A stretch of 64,000 nt of DNA from an uncultured Clostridia bacterium (GTDB lineage Bacteria > Bacillota > Clostridia > Oscillospirales > Ruminococcaceae), in contig CANQKW010000008.1 of the NCBI GenBank assembly GCA_947624555.1, positions 1-64,000 on the forward strand, written 5' to 3'. Below the pieces are notes generated by a model. It made no database searches, was not told the origin of the DNA, and was given only the letters and a program-made list of their open reading frames with translations. Numbering within the stretch: the stretch's first letter is position 1; each line of letters opens with the position of its first letter. A program made the position numbers and the translations under genes. Of this stretch, positions 49,450 to 57,603 are shown piece after piece.

Positions 49450-50859
49450 TTACTCTCCTTTACATTTTTGCAAAACGTCCTCTTTGGGCAGCTTTCGCAG
49501 CGTGACAGCAACGATTATGATTATCAGTACAGCGCAGGAAGTCCATATTATAGGTTCTGAAATAATTACCCCGAAATAGCCGCCGACCTGTTCCACCGTT
49601 TCACCGACTGTTCCCGTGTGACCGCCGAAAAGCGGTATCATCAAAACTACCGTTATGATTTTCCACAGCAGCTCTATTATACTGCAAATTATGGGAACTG
49701 CGCTCTTGCCAAGTCCCTGAAGTGCGGCTCTTAAGCCGAGCAGCGCCGCAAGAGGATAATAAAACGGCACGCTCCATTTAAGATACAGGACAGCAGTCGA
49801 GATTATTTCCGCACTTTTTGCCTCTTCCGAAGAAACCAACATTCCCACAAAAAATCTTCCTGCGAAAAACACCAGTCCGAGCGTGACCGTCGCCCACGAA
49901 AAATTGATAAGAAGTCCGTCCCTTATTCCGGTTTTTATACGCGAGTATTTTCCTGCTCCTCTGTTCTGAGAACAGTACGTCACCATTGTTGCGCTTATTG
50001 CGGAAAACGGCATTATAAGCAGACCGAAAATCTTCCTTGCCGCCGTATGCGCCGTGATTATCTCTTCGCCAAAGCCGTTTATTCCGTTTTGCAGGACAAT
50101 CGAACCCATATCGACTATCGAGTACATAAGCGCCATTCCGAAACCTGCGCCGAGCAGCTCTGCCGTCGTTTCCTTTGTGAATTTGAAATCCTGTTTCCTG
50201 ACCAGCAGGAACGGTCTTTTCTTTACGAGATAAACAAGACAGACAATCGCCGAAATAAGCTGTGCGGCAACCGTTGCAAGAGCGGCTCCCGTAACGCCTG
50301 TATCGAATACGCACACAAGCAGCAGATCCAGCAGAATATTTAATGCGGTGGATATTATCAGAATAATCAGCGGTACAACGCTGTCCCCGACGGCTCTGAG
50401 TATAGCCGCCTCAAAGTTGTACAAAAGCGTCACGACCAGTCCCAAAGTCACAATAAACAGATAATCTCTTGCCTGAGCAAAAATTCCTTCGGGAGTATTA
50501 AGCGCTCTAAGCAAAGGTTCTATAAAAATTGTGGTAGCGCAGATGATAATTCCCGTTGTTGCAGACGAAAAAACCAACATTCGTGCGATGGTTTTTCGCA
50601 TTTCGTCCTGATTTTCCGCACCAAAATTCTTTGAAACCACAATAGCAAATCCCGTCACAAGACCGTTTATAAGACTGAACATCAGCGAAACCACCGACGC
50701 TGTTGACCCGACGGCTGCAATAGCGCTGTTTCCCAGCTGTTTTCCGATTATGACCGTATCGGTCAGACTGTAGACCTGCTGAAAAAGATTTCCGAGCAGG
50801 ATAGGCAAGGCAAATCCTATTATCAGCTTAAAAGGCTTGCCGTTTGTCAGATCTTTCAT
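49450..50859 (-). CDS. MATE family multidrug exporter upstream of metH
   Basis: This 469-residue, 12-helix MATE protein has LPILLGNLFQQVYSLTDTVI near its start and is of the DinF/NorM-like bacterial type. It has its own promoter (50897-50925) and is followed two bases later by metH, so the pair is probably one operon. The link to methionine synthesis is unclear and may be chance. The ribosome site AAAGGA precedes ATG 50859. Confidence 0.92.
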   Translation of the reverse strand: MKDLTNGKPFKLIIGFALPILLGNLFQQVYSLTDTVIIGKQLGNSAIAAVGSTASVVSLMFSLINGLVTGFAIVVSKNFGAENQDEMRKTIARMLVFSSATTGIIICATTIFIEPLLRALNTPEGIFAQARDYLFIVTLGLVVTLLYNFEAAILRAVGDSVVPLIILIISTALNILLDLLLVCVFDTGVTGAALATVAAQLISAIVCLVYLVKKRPFLLVRKQDFKFTKETTAELLGAGFGMALMYSIVDMGSIVLQNGINGFGEEIITAHTAARKIFGLLIMPFSAISATMVTYCSQNRGAGKYSRIKTGIRDGLLINFSWATVTLGLVFFAGRFFVGMLVSSEEAKSAEIISTAVLYLKWSVPFYYPLAALLGLRAALQGLGKSAVPIICSIIELLWKIITVVLMIPLFGGHTGTVGETVEQVGGYFGVIISEPIIWTSCAVLIIIIVAVTLRKLPKEDVLQKCKGE

Positions 50860-50896
50860 AATTGTCCTTTTCTTTCTAATAAATTTATCAGACTTT

Positions 50897-50925
50897 ATTT
50901 TATCACATTACAGACGATATTTCAA
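50897..50925 (-). promoter_or_regulatory. Promoter of the MATE-metH operon
   Basis: On the minus strand, TTGAAA (50920-50925) and TAAAAT (50897-50902) are 17 bp apart. It is divergent from the tRNA-Pro promoter. No other element was seen between them. Confidence 0.75.
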
Positions 50926-50948
50926 GAGGAAAATTGGTTTTTTTGTAC

Positions 50949-50977
50949 TTGACAAAGTGATTTTTTTATAGTATAAT
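50949..50977 (+). promoter_or_regulatory. Promoter of tRNA-Pro
   Basis: TTGACA (50949-50954) and TATAAT (50972-50977) match consensus with a 17-bp spacer. The transcript would start near 50984, with a leader of about 33 nt before the tRNA. Confidence 0.92.
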
Positions 50978-51016
50978 CAAAGTGGTGCAGCCACAGGGTT
51001 CGGGTGCGGTAAAAAT

Positions 51017-51092
51017 CGGGGTGTGGCCCAGTTGGTAGGGCGCGGCATTTGGGATGCTGAGGTCGCGTGTTCGAATCACGTCACTCCGACCA
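51017..51092 (+). tRNA. tRNA-Pro (TGG)
   Basis: The acceptor CGGGGTG pairs with CACTCCG (one G-U). The anticodon stem CGGCA/TGCTG encloses TTTGGGA (anticodon TGG), and CCA is encoded. The flanks TGCGGTAA (51005-51012) and TTACCGCA (51098-51105) are exact complements, forming an extra 8-bp stem in the precursor. No terminator is visible before the next gene. Confidence 0.95.
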
Positions 51093-51131
51093 GCAGCTTA
51101 CCGCAATACATCATAATTCGGGAGAAACTGT

Positions 51132-52250
51132 ATGAAAAAATTAGGTTTTGGTTTAATGAGACTGCCTCAGCTTGACGGCAGCGCATCGAATATTGATGTT
51201 GAACAGGTCAAGAAAATGGTGGATATGTTCATCGAAAGGGGTTTCACCTATTTTGATACGGCGTGGATGTATTGCGGTTTTACAAGCGAAAACGTTGCAA
51301 AAACCGCTTTGGTTGACCGCTATCCGAGAGATAAATTTACTTTGGCAACAAAGCTCCACGCAGGATTTTTCAATTCCCTTGAGGACAGGGATAAGGTGTT
51401 TGACGCTCAGCTTGAAAAGACAGGCGCAGGATATTTTGACTATTATCTCCTGCACGGTGTCGAGGCTGATATGTATCCCAAATACGAGAAATTCGACTGC
51501 TTTAACTGGCTGCTCGACAAGAAGGCAAAAGGGCTTGTAAAGCACGCAGGATTTTCTTTTCACGATACGCCCGAATTGCTTGACGAAATTCTCACAAAAC
51601 ATTCGGAAATGGAGTTTGTACAGCTGCAGATAAATTATCTCGATTGGGAGAGCGAGTGGGTACATTCCCGTGCCTGCTATGAAGTCGCAAGAAAACACGG
51701 TACGCCGATTATTGTAATGGAGCCTGTCAAGGGAGGAACGCTTGCAAATGTCCCCGAATCGGCGGAAAAGCTTTTCAAGGCACATTCTCCCGAAATGAGC
51801 GTTTCAAGTTGGGCGATACGTTTTGCGGCAAGTCTTGACGGCGTTATGACGGTTCTTTCGGGAATGTCAAATTTAGCGCAGATGGAGGACAATCTTTCCT
51901 ATATGGAGGATTTCAAGCCGCTTTCCGAAGAGGAAAAAGCGCTTTGTTTCAAGGCGGCTGACATTATCAATTCAAAAATCGCAATTTCCTGCACGGGCTG
52001 CTCCTACTGTACAGAGGGCTGTCCGCAGCATATTGCTATACCGCAGTATTTCTCGCTTTATAATGAGGATATGCGTGAGCGGCTTGATGAAAAAGGCTGG
52101 ACTGTCAACTATTCCAACTACGACATTTTAAACGCAAAATTCGGCAAAGCGTCCGACTGTATTGCCTGCGGACAGTGCGAGAGCGTTTGTCCTCAGCACC
52201 TGCCGATAATAGATAATTTGAAAAAGGTTTCGGAGCATTACGGAAAATAA
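51132..52250 (+). CDS. Aldo/keto reductase with C-terminal 4Fe-4S domain
   Basis: Residues 1-270 form an aldo/keto reductase barrel with FGLMRLPQLDG at the start, the catalytic Tyr region in FDTAWMYCGF, and PVKGGTLANVP. The C-terminal part has two ferredoxin-type clusters, CTGCSYCTEGC (from C287) and CIACGQCESVC (from C343). Such proteins couple carbonyl reduction to iron-sulfur electron transfer in anaerobes; substrate unknown. GGGAG precedes ATG 51132, which is only 40 bp after tRNA-Pro with no terminator between, so the tRNA promoter may drive it. Confidence 0.93.
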   Translation: MKKLGFGLMRLPQLDGSASNIDVEQVKKMVDMFIERGFTYFDTAWMYCGFTSENVAKTALVDRYPRDKFTLATKLHAGFFNSLEDRDKVFDAQLEKTGAGYFDYYLLHGVEADMYPKYEKFDCFNWLLDKKAKGLVKHAGFSFHDTPELLDEILTKHSEMEFVQLQINYLDWESEWVHSRACYEVARKHGTPIIVMEPVKGGTLANVPESAEKLFKAHSPEMSVSSWAIRFAASLDGVMTVLSGMSNLAQMEDNLSYMEDFKPLSEEEKALCFKAADIINSKIAISCTGCSYCTEGCPQHIAIPQYFSLYNEDMRERLDEKGWTVNYSNYDILNAKFGKASDCIACGQCESVCPQHLPIIDNLKKVSEHYGK

Positions 52251-52274
52251 AGCTCGCAGTTATCCTGATTTAAA

Positions 52275-52301
52275 CGGGGGAAATCCAGACGGTTTCCCCT
52301 G
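52275..52301 (+). terminator. Probable terminator after the aldo/keto reductase
   Basis: CGGGGGAAA and TTTCCCCTG form a 9-bp stem (one G-U) around nine bases. The downstream T content is low (GTTAGTATCC), so termination may be incomplete. The remaining sequence to 52398 contains a small CCTGC/GCAGG stem and no clear promoter. Confidence 0.55.
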
Positions 52302-52398
52302 TGTTAGTATCCTGCATACTTGAAAACGCAGGGCAGAAATATTGGAATAATAACAGTATATGTTATTTATCAGATATCAAACGGAGGAAACATAATAT

Positions 52399-55350
52399 AT
52401 GAAATCCGATGTTCAGAAAGGCAATAATAAACAGCTCATTATTGACATTATAGTGATTGCGGTGCTTATCGGACTTGTTGTGGCGGCGATTTTCTCGTTT
52501 GCAAGAACAAACAGCAAAAGAGTGCTTGAGCAGACAGACAGCTTTATTGAAAGTGCTGCGATACAGACTGCCGACAGATTGAACGATATGATTTACACCG
52601 CACAGCAAAGCGTAAATCTGCTAAGTCTGTTGTACAGCGCAAACGATGAAGGACCGACGGTAGACGACACAATGCTCAAGAGGATGATAGAGCGTTCGAC
52701 TTTTGACTATGTTGAATTTATTGATAAGTACGGACAGGATCATACCGTCGGCGGTCTGACCGCAGATTTGTCTGACAGAGAGCATTTCAGGGACGGTATG
52801 AAGGGCAATTCCGGAACAGCGGTTGTCCGCAATTCCCGTATCACAAACGAAACTCTTATCGTATTTTATGCCCCTGCGATGTATAACGGGGAAATCACGG
52901 GCGTTTTCACGGGAATGATGAAAGCCGACCTGCTTAAAGAACGTCTTTCTGCGGATTATTTCGGAATTCAGGGAAATATTTATCTTATCGAACGCAACGG
53001 AGATGTCATATTATCAACGGATAAAGAGGAAACTCCGAATAATCTTATAGCCGCTTTTGAAAAAAGCGGACGCTTTCCGGAAACCGAAATGGATAAGCTC
53101 AGGGATACATTAAAGCGCAACGATAAGAATTTCAGCCTGTTCAACTATCAAGGCTCAAACAGTATGGTCAGCGGATATGTCAAAATACTTGAAAATGACG
53201 ATTGGGCTATAGTAATGACATTTCCGTCCGCTGTTACGCAGGAAATGACCAAAAGCGCAAACGAGGCGGGAGCGCAGCTGCAGATACATCTCGCCGTAAT
53301 TTTTATCTCATATGTGGTATATCTAATCTGCAAGAACAGTATACAAAAGCACCGTCTTGTCGCCGAAAAACAAGAAATGTCCAATATCGTGGACGCTACT
53401 ACACAGCTTTTCAAGCGTTTTGCTCTTGTCGATTATGAAACGGATACATACGAATATCTCGCAGATAAATTCGGCGACGCACAGCTTAGCGGAAAATATT
53501 CCGATCTTGTCCGGTATATGGATAAAAAGTATGTAAACGAGGTCGGCGATATCGAAAAAATGAGCGTTAAAATATCCCGTGATTATGTCTGCGAGCATCT
53601 TACCGAAGATAAACCGTATCTCCAGTTTGAATACCAGATAGAAAGCGGCGGCAGAAAATGGGAAAATCTTTCGATAATCTGCCTGAAACGCAAAGACGGC
53701 GTTCCCGTAAACGTTTTGTACGCAATACAGGACGTCACCGCTCTGAAAGAGCACGAAACCGAAATACGCCTTGCGCTTAAAAATGCCACGGAGGCGGCGG
53801 AGGCGGCAAATCACGCAAAATCCGATTTCCTTGCACGTATGTCGCACGATATACGCACGCCTATGAACGCTATTATGGGTATGACGGCGGTAGCGGCTAT
53901 GCATATTGACGATAAAGAGCGCCTTACCGACTGTTTCAACAAAATAACCGTATCGAGCCGACATCTGCTTGCGCTTATAAACGATGTGCTTGATATGTCG
54001 AAGATAGAGAGCGGAAAAATAACGCTTTCGGAAGAACCTTTCGTAATAGCCGATCTTGTGGACAGCGTTGTGACGATTATTCGTATGCAGAGCAGAAACA
54101 AGCACCAGAAATTCAACGTTCAAATATCGGATATAACTCACGAAAACGTTATCGGCGATACTCTGCGCCTGAGGCAGATATTCGTGAATATTTTGGGAAA
54201 TGCCGTAAAGTTTACCCCGTCGGGCGGTACGATCGACTTTTCTATATGCGAGCTTAACTCTCTGGTAGGCGGAATGGCGTGCTATGAGTTTGTCTGCAAG
54301 GATACGGGAATAGGTATGGACGAGGAGTTCATCAAGACCATTTTTGATCCGTTCAGCCGTTCCAAACAGTCCGATCAGAAGAAAATTGAGGGCACGGGAC
54401 TGGGAATGTCCATTACGAGAAATATCGTCCGTATGATGGACGGCGACATCACGGTAGAAAGCAAGCCGGGCGTCGGCTCAACGTTCACCGTACAGCTTTA
54501 CCTCAAAACGCAGAGCAATCAGGAAGAAAATGATATTAAAGAGCTTGCCGATTTGCACGTTCTTGTGGCGGACGATGAGGAAAGCTCCTGCATTGCCGCC
54601 TGCGAGGCGCTTGAAAGCATAGGAATGAAGGCTGAGTGGGTATTAAACGGCGACGACGCCGTAAACCGCACGCTTATTGCCCACGAAAACGGCGAGGATT
54701 TCTCTGCGGTGATACTGGACTGGAAAATGCCCGGTAAGGACGGCATTGATACCGCACGGGAAATAAGGCAGAAAATCGGCGACCACGTACCGATAATCAT
54801 TCTTTCGGCATACGACTGGTCGGATATCGAGAATGAGGCTCGTGAGGCAGGAATACAGGCGTTTATCGGAAAGCCGCTTTTCCGTTCAAAGCTTGTCTAT
54901 GCGTTAAAATCCGTGCTGTTCCCCGAAAACACGCAAAGCGCAATCAACACCGAACAGCTTTCCGAGAAAGATTACAGCAGCAAGCGCATACTTCTCGTAG
55001 AGGATAATGAGCTTAACCGCGAGATAGCAGTGGAACTTCTTTCAATGACAGGAGTAAATGTAGAGCAGGCGGAGGACGGAAGTCAGGCTGTGCAGATGGT
55101 TTCCGCCCACCCCGAGGGATATTACGACCTTATCTTTATGGATATACAAATGCCTGTTATGAACGGATACGAGGCTGCACGCAGGATAAGAGACCTCGGA
55201 CACAGTCATTACATTCCCATAATAGCGATGACGGCAAATGCGTTTTCGGACGACATTCGTGAGGCTCGTGAGGCAGGAATGAACGACCATATGTCAAAGC
55301 CTGTTGAGATACCCAAGCTCCTGGAGGTTATGAATAAGTGGCTGTATTGA
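52399..55350 (+). CDS. Hybrid histidine kinase 1 (Cache sensor, two receivers)
   Basis: This 983-residue membrane kinase has helix 1 near 13-34, an extracytoplasmic dCache-type sensor (about 36-295) and helix 2 (about 298-315). A PAS-like region comes next. HisKA has phospho-acceptor H483 in ARMSHDIRTPMNAIMG. HATPase carries DTGIGMDEEF and GTGLGMSI. Two receivers follow with phospho-acceptors D774 (LDWKMPGKDG) and D915 (MDIQMPVMNG). No HPt or DNA-binding output domain is present. It is the first of three consecutive hybrid kinases. AACGGAGGAAA precedes ATG 52399. Confidence 0.94.
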   Translation: MKSDVQKGNNKQLIIDIIVIAVLIGLVVAAIFSFARTNSKRVLEQTDSFIESAAIQTADRLNDMIYTAQQSVNLLSLLYSANDEGPTVDDTMLKRMIERSTFDYVEFIDKYGQDHTVGGLTADLSDREHFRDGMKGNSGTAVVRNSRITNETLIVFYAPAMYNGEITGVFTGMMKADLLKERLSADYFGIQGNIYLIERNGDVILSTDKEETPNNLIAAFEKSGRFPETEMDKLRDTLKRNDKNFSLFNYQGSNSMVSGYVKILENDDWAIVMTFPSAVTQEMTKSANEAGAQLQIHLAVIFISYVVYLICKNSIQKHRLVAEKQEMSNIVDATTQLFKRFALVDYETDTYEYLADKFGDAQLSGKYSDLVRYMDKKYVNEVGDIEKMSVKISRDYVCEHLTEDKPYLQFEYQIESGGRKWENLSIICLKRKDGVPVNVLYAIQDVTALKEHETEIRLALKNATEAAEAANHAKSDFLARMSHDIRTPMNAIMGMTAVAAMHIDDKERLTDCFNKITVSSRHLLALINDVLDMSKIESGKITLSEEPFVIADLVDSVVTIIRMQSRNKHQKFNVQISDITHENVIGDTLRLRQIFVNILGNAVKFTPSGGTIDFSICELNSLVGGMACYEFVCKDTGIGMDEEFIKTIFDPFSRSKQSDQKKIEGTGLGMSITRNIVRMMDGDITVESKPGVGSTFTVQLYLKTQSNQEENDIKELADLHVLVADDEESSCIAACEALESIGMKAEWVLNGDDAVNRTLIAHENGEDFSAVILDWKMPGKDGIDTAREIRQKIGDHVPIIILSAYDWSDIENEAREAGIQAFIGKPLFRSKLVYALKSVLFPENTQSAINTEQLSEKDYSSKRILLVEDNELNREIAVELLSMTGVNVEQAEDGSQAVQMVSAHPEGYYDLIFMDIQMPVMNGYEAARRIRDLGHSHYIPIIAMTANAFSDDIREAREAGMNDHMSKPVEIPKLLEVMNKWLY

Positions 55351-55401
55351 GATAATCGGGATTAAAATATTTGAAAATGCTCCTTAGGAGATGATTTTTT
55401 G

Positions 55402-57468
55402 ATGATAAAGAAAGTATGCGGCGTGCTGATTGCATTAGTTACTGCTGCGGTGCTGTCTGTCGGCGTATCGGCAGAGATCGAGGATATTCCGGATTTTACT
55501 GCAAAAGAACAGGAGTACATATCCTCACACAGTACGCTTAAAGTAGGATTTGTTCCTGACAGAATACCCGTGAGCTTTTCAAAAAACGGAGAATTTGCGG
55601 GAATATCCCGTTACATACTTGACCGTGTAAGCGAGATTTCGGGAATTAAGTTTGAGTATTCCGCCCTGCCTACCAAAGACGTTACCTATGATTACCTTTC
55701 GGGCAACAGATTTGACCTTGTGACAAGCGTTGAATATAACGAGGAAAACAAGCACGCAAGGGGAATACTCATAAGCACCCCATATCTTTCAAGCAGAAAA
55801 GTTGTTGTTGCAAGGGAAAAATTCGAGTTCAGATTTGACGGAGATTTTACCGTTGCGGTATCGACAGGCTCTCAGACGCTTAAAAAGGTTCTTGAAAGAG
55901 CTTTCCCGAATTTTAAGATAAGAGATTACGATACTATATCCGATTGCCTTGACGCCGTAAACAACGGACAGGCTGACCTGATGATACAAAACCAGTATGT
56001 CGTTGAATATTGGCTCTCCAAGCCGATTTATGAAGGGCTCAAGGTAATTCCGATCAACGGACTTGACGACGAGCTTTGCTTTTCGGCGGTAGTTCCTATC
56101 GGCGATAATTCCGATATTTTGCGCAAGGACGGCGAAACGCTTATCGGCATTCTCGATAAGTCTATTGCCTGCCTGTCGGAGGACGAGGTTTTAAATTACA
56201 TCATTCAGGGCGTAATGGAAAATCAGTACAGCTATGACATCGGCGACTTTTTCAGCCGATACAAATATTCGGTCTTTCTTTTCAGCATTTTCTTTGTGAT
56301 GATAGTCGTTCTGGGACTTATACTGGTTCGTCTGAGAATACGTATTGCAGAAAGCCGTGCCAATGCAAAAGCCAAAAGTGAGTTTCTGTCAACGATGAAC
56401 CACGAGCTGTGCACCCCGTTAAACGGTATGATAGGTCTTAACAGGCTGATGTCCCAGAACATTGACGCTCCCAAAAAGCTCGAAGAATATCTGAAACAGT
56501 CAACCGTAACGGCAAAATATCTGCTTGCGCTTGTAAACGATCTTCTTGACTCGTCAATGCTGCAAACGGATACGTTCAAAACGGACTGTATTCCGGTCGA
56601 CTTAGTGCTGCTTACGGAAACCGTGATAACTACGGCACGAAACGCAATGACGGAAAGAGGAATTGAGTTTATGCCCTCCGTAGAGATTATCGAGCCGTAT
56701 ATTTTTGGCGACAGCGTAAGAATACAGCAGGTACTGTTCAATCTTCTGGATAACGCAAGAAAATTCACGCTGTCGGGCGGCTCTGTAAGGTTTACGCTGA
56801 AACAGGAAAAAAGCGGCGATGATGTGCTTAATATATTCACCGTGGCAGACAACGGCAGAGGAATGAGCGAGGAATTTGTCGCAAATGCGTTTGACACATT
56901 TTCACAGGAGCTTGAAACGGTGTCAAACGGCAATCAGGGCACAGGACTTGGTCTTTCAATAAGCCACAGACTTGCTCATCTTATGAACGGAGATATTACC
57001 TGCGAGAGCAAACGGGGAATGGGAAGTACATTCACCTTCAGCTTTACTGCTGCGGTTTCGGGAGCGCCTGAGCCTGTTGAGCACACCGGACACAAAATAA
57101 AGCCTCGCATACTTATCGCAGAGGATAACGAGCTTAACGCCGAAATACTCACGGAACTTCTTCGCAGCGAAGGCATTGAATCTGATGTCGCCGAAAACGG
57201 CAAAAAAGCGCTTGAAATGTTTAAGGACTCCGGGGTCGGCAGTTACGGCGTTATTTTAATGGACCTGCTTATGCCCGAACTTGACGGTTTTGAGACCGCC
57301 AAAGCGATACGTGCGCTCGAACGTCCCGACGCAAAAACCGTGCGGATAATCGCCTGCACCGCAAACTCTTACAACAATGAATACGAGAAATCAATCAAAG
57401 CAGGAATGAACGATTTTGTCACTAAGCCCGTGGATATTGATGTTCTTTTCGAAAAAATTTATCAGTAA
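55402..57468 (+). CDS. Hybrid histidine kinase 2 with periplasmic SBP_bac_3 sensor
   Basis: This 688-residue kinase has a signal or anchor helix, then an SBP_bac_3-like ligand-binding domain (about 30-275, starting FTAKEQEYISSHSTLKVGF) of the amino-acid-binding type. A helix (about 288-310) leads to HisKA with H334 in TMNHELCTPLNG, where the usual Arg of HELRTPL is Cys. HATPase with DNGRGMSEEF and GTGLGLSI follows, then one receiver with D621 (LMDLLMPELDG). ATG 55402 is preferred to TTG 55399. It lies 51 bp after kinase 1, probably in the same operon. Confidence 0.92.
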   Translation: MIKKVCGVLIALVTAAVLSVGVSAEIEDIPDFTAKEQEYISSHSTLKVGFVPDRIPVSFSKNGEFAGISRYILDRVSEISGIKFEYSALPTKDVTYDYLSGNRFDLVTSVEYNEENKHARGILISTPYLSSRKVVVAREKFEFRFDGDFTVAVSTGSQTLKKVLERAFPNFKIRDYDTISDCLDAVNNGQADLMIQNQYVVEYWLSKPIYEGLKVIPINGLDDELCFSAVVPIGDNSDILRKDGETLIGILDKSIACLSEDEVLNYIIQGVMENQYSYDIGDFFSRYKYSVFLFSIFFVMIVVLGLILVRLRIRIAESRANAKAKSEFLSTMNHELCTPLNGMIGLNRLMSQNIDAPKKLEEYLKQSTVTAKYLLALVNDLLDSSMLQTDTFKTDCIPVDLVLLTETVITTARNAMTERGIEFMPSVEIIEPYIFGDSVRIQQVLFNLLDNARKFTLSGGSVRFTLKQEKSGDDVLNIFTVADNGRGMSEEFVANAFDTFSQELETVSNGNQGTGLGLSISHRLAHLMNGDITCESKRGMGSTFTFSFTAAVSGAPEPVEHTGHKIKPRILIAEDNELNAEILTELLRSEGIESDVAENGKKALEMFKDSGVGSYGVILMDLLMPELDGFETAKAIRALERPDAKTVRIIACTANSYNNEYEKSIKAGMNDFVTKPVDIDVLFEKIYQ

Positions 57469-57505
57469 AGCCTGTTTTAGCGCTGTATCAGTAAAATATT
57501 TCATC

Positions 57506-57534
57506 TTGACAAAAAATGCGGGATTTGTTATAAT
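57506..57534 (+). promoter_or_regulatory. Promoter of hybrid kinase 3
   Basis: TTGACA (57506-57511) and TATAAT (57529-57534) match consensus with a 17-bp spacer, and an extended TG precedes the -10. Kinase 3 therefore has its own strong start. Confidence 0.9.
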
Positions 57535-57603
57535 AAATCATAGTTTTGTTATAAATGCAAACTTCGGTGTATGTATACAAACAGTTGGTAAAGGAGAGAC
57601 GTT

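Noticed and set aside
52251-52398. A cyclic-di-GMP or other known riboswitch before the kinase cluster
   Set aside because: Two small stems exist but the conserved core sequences of known classes are not present.
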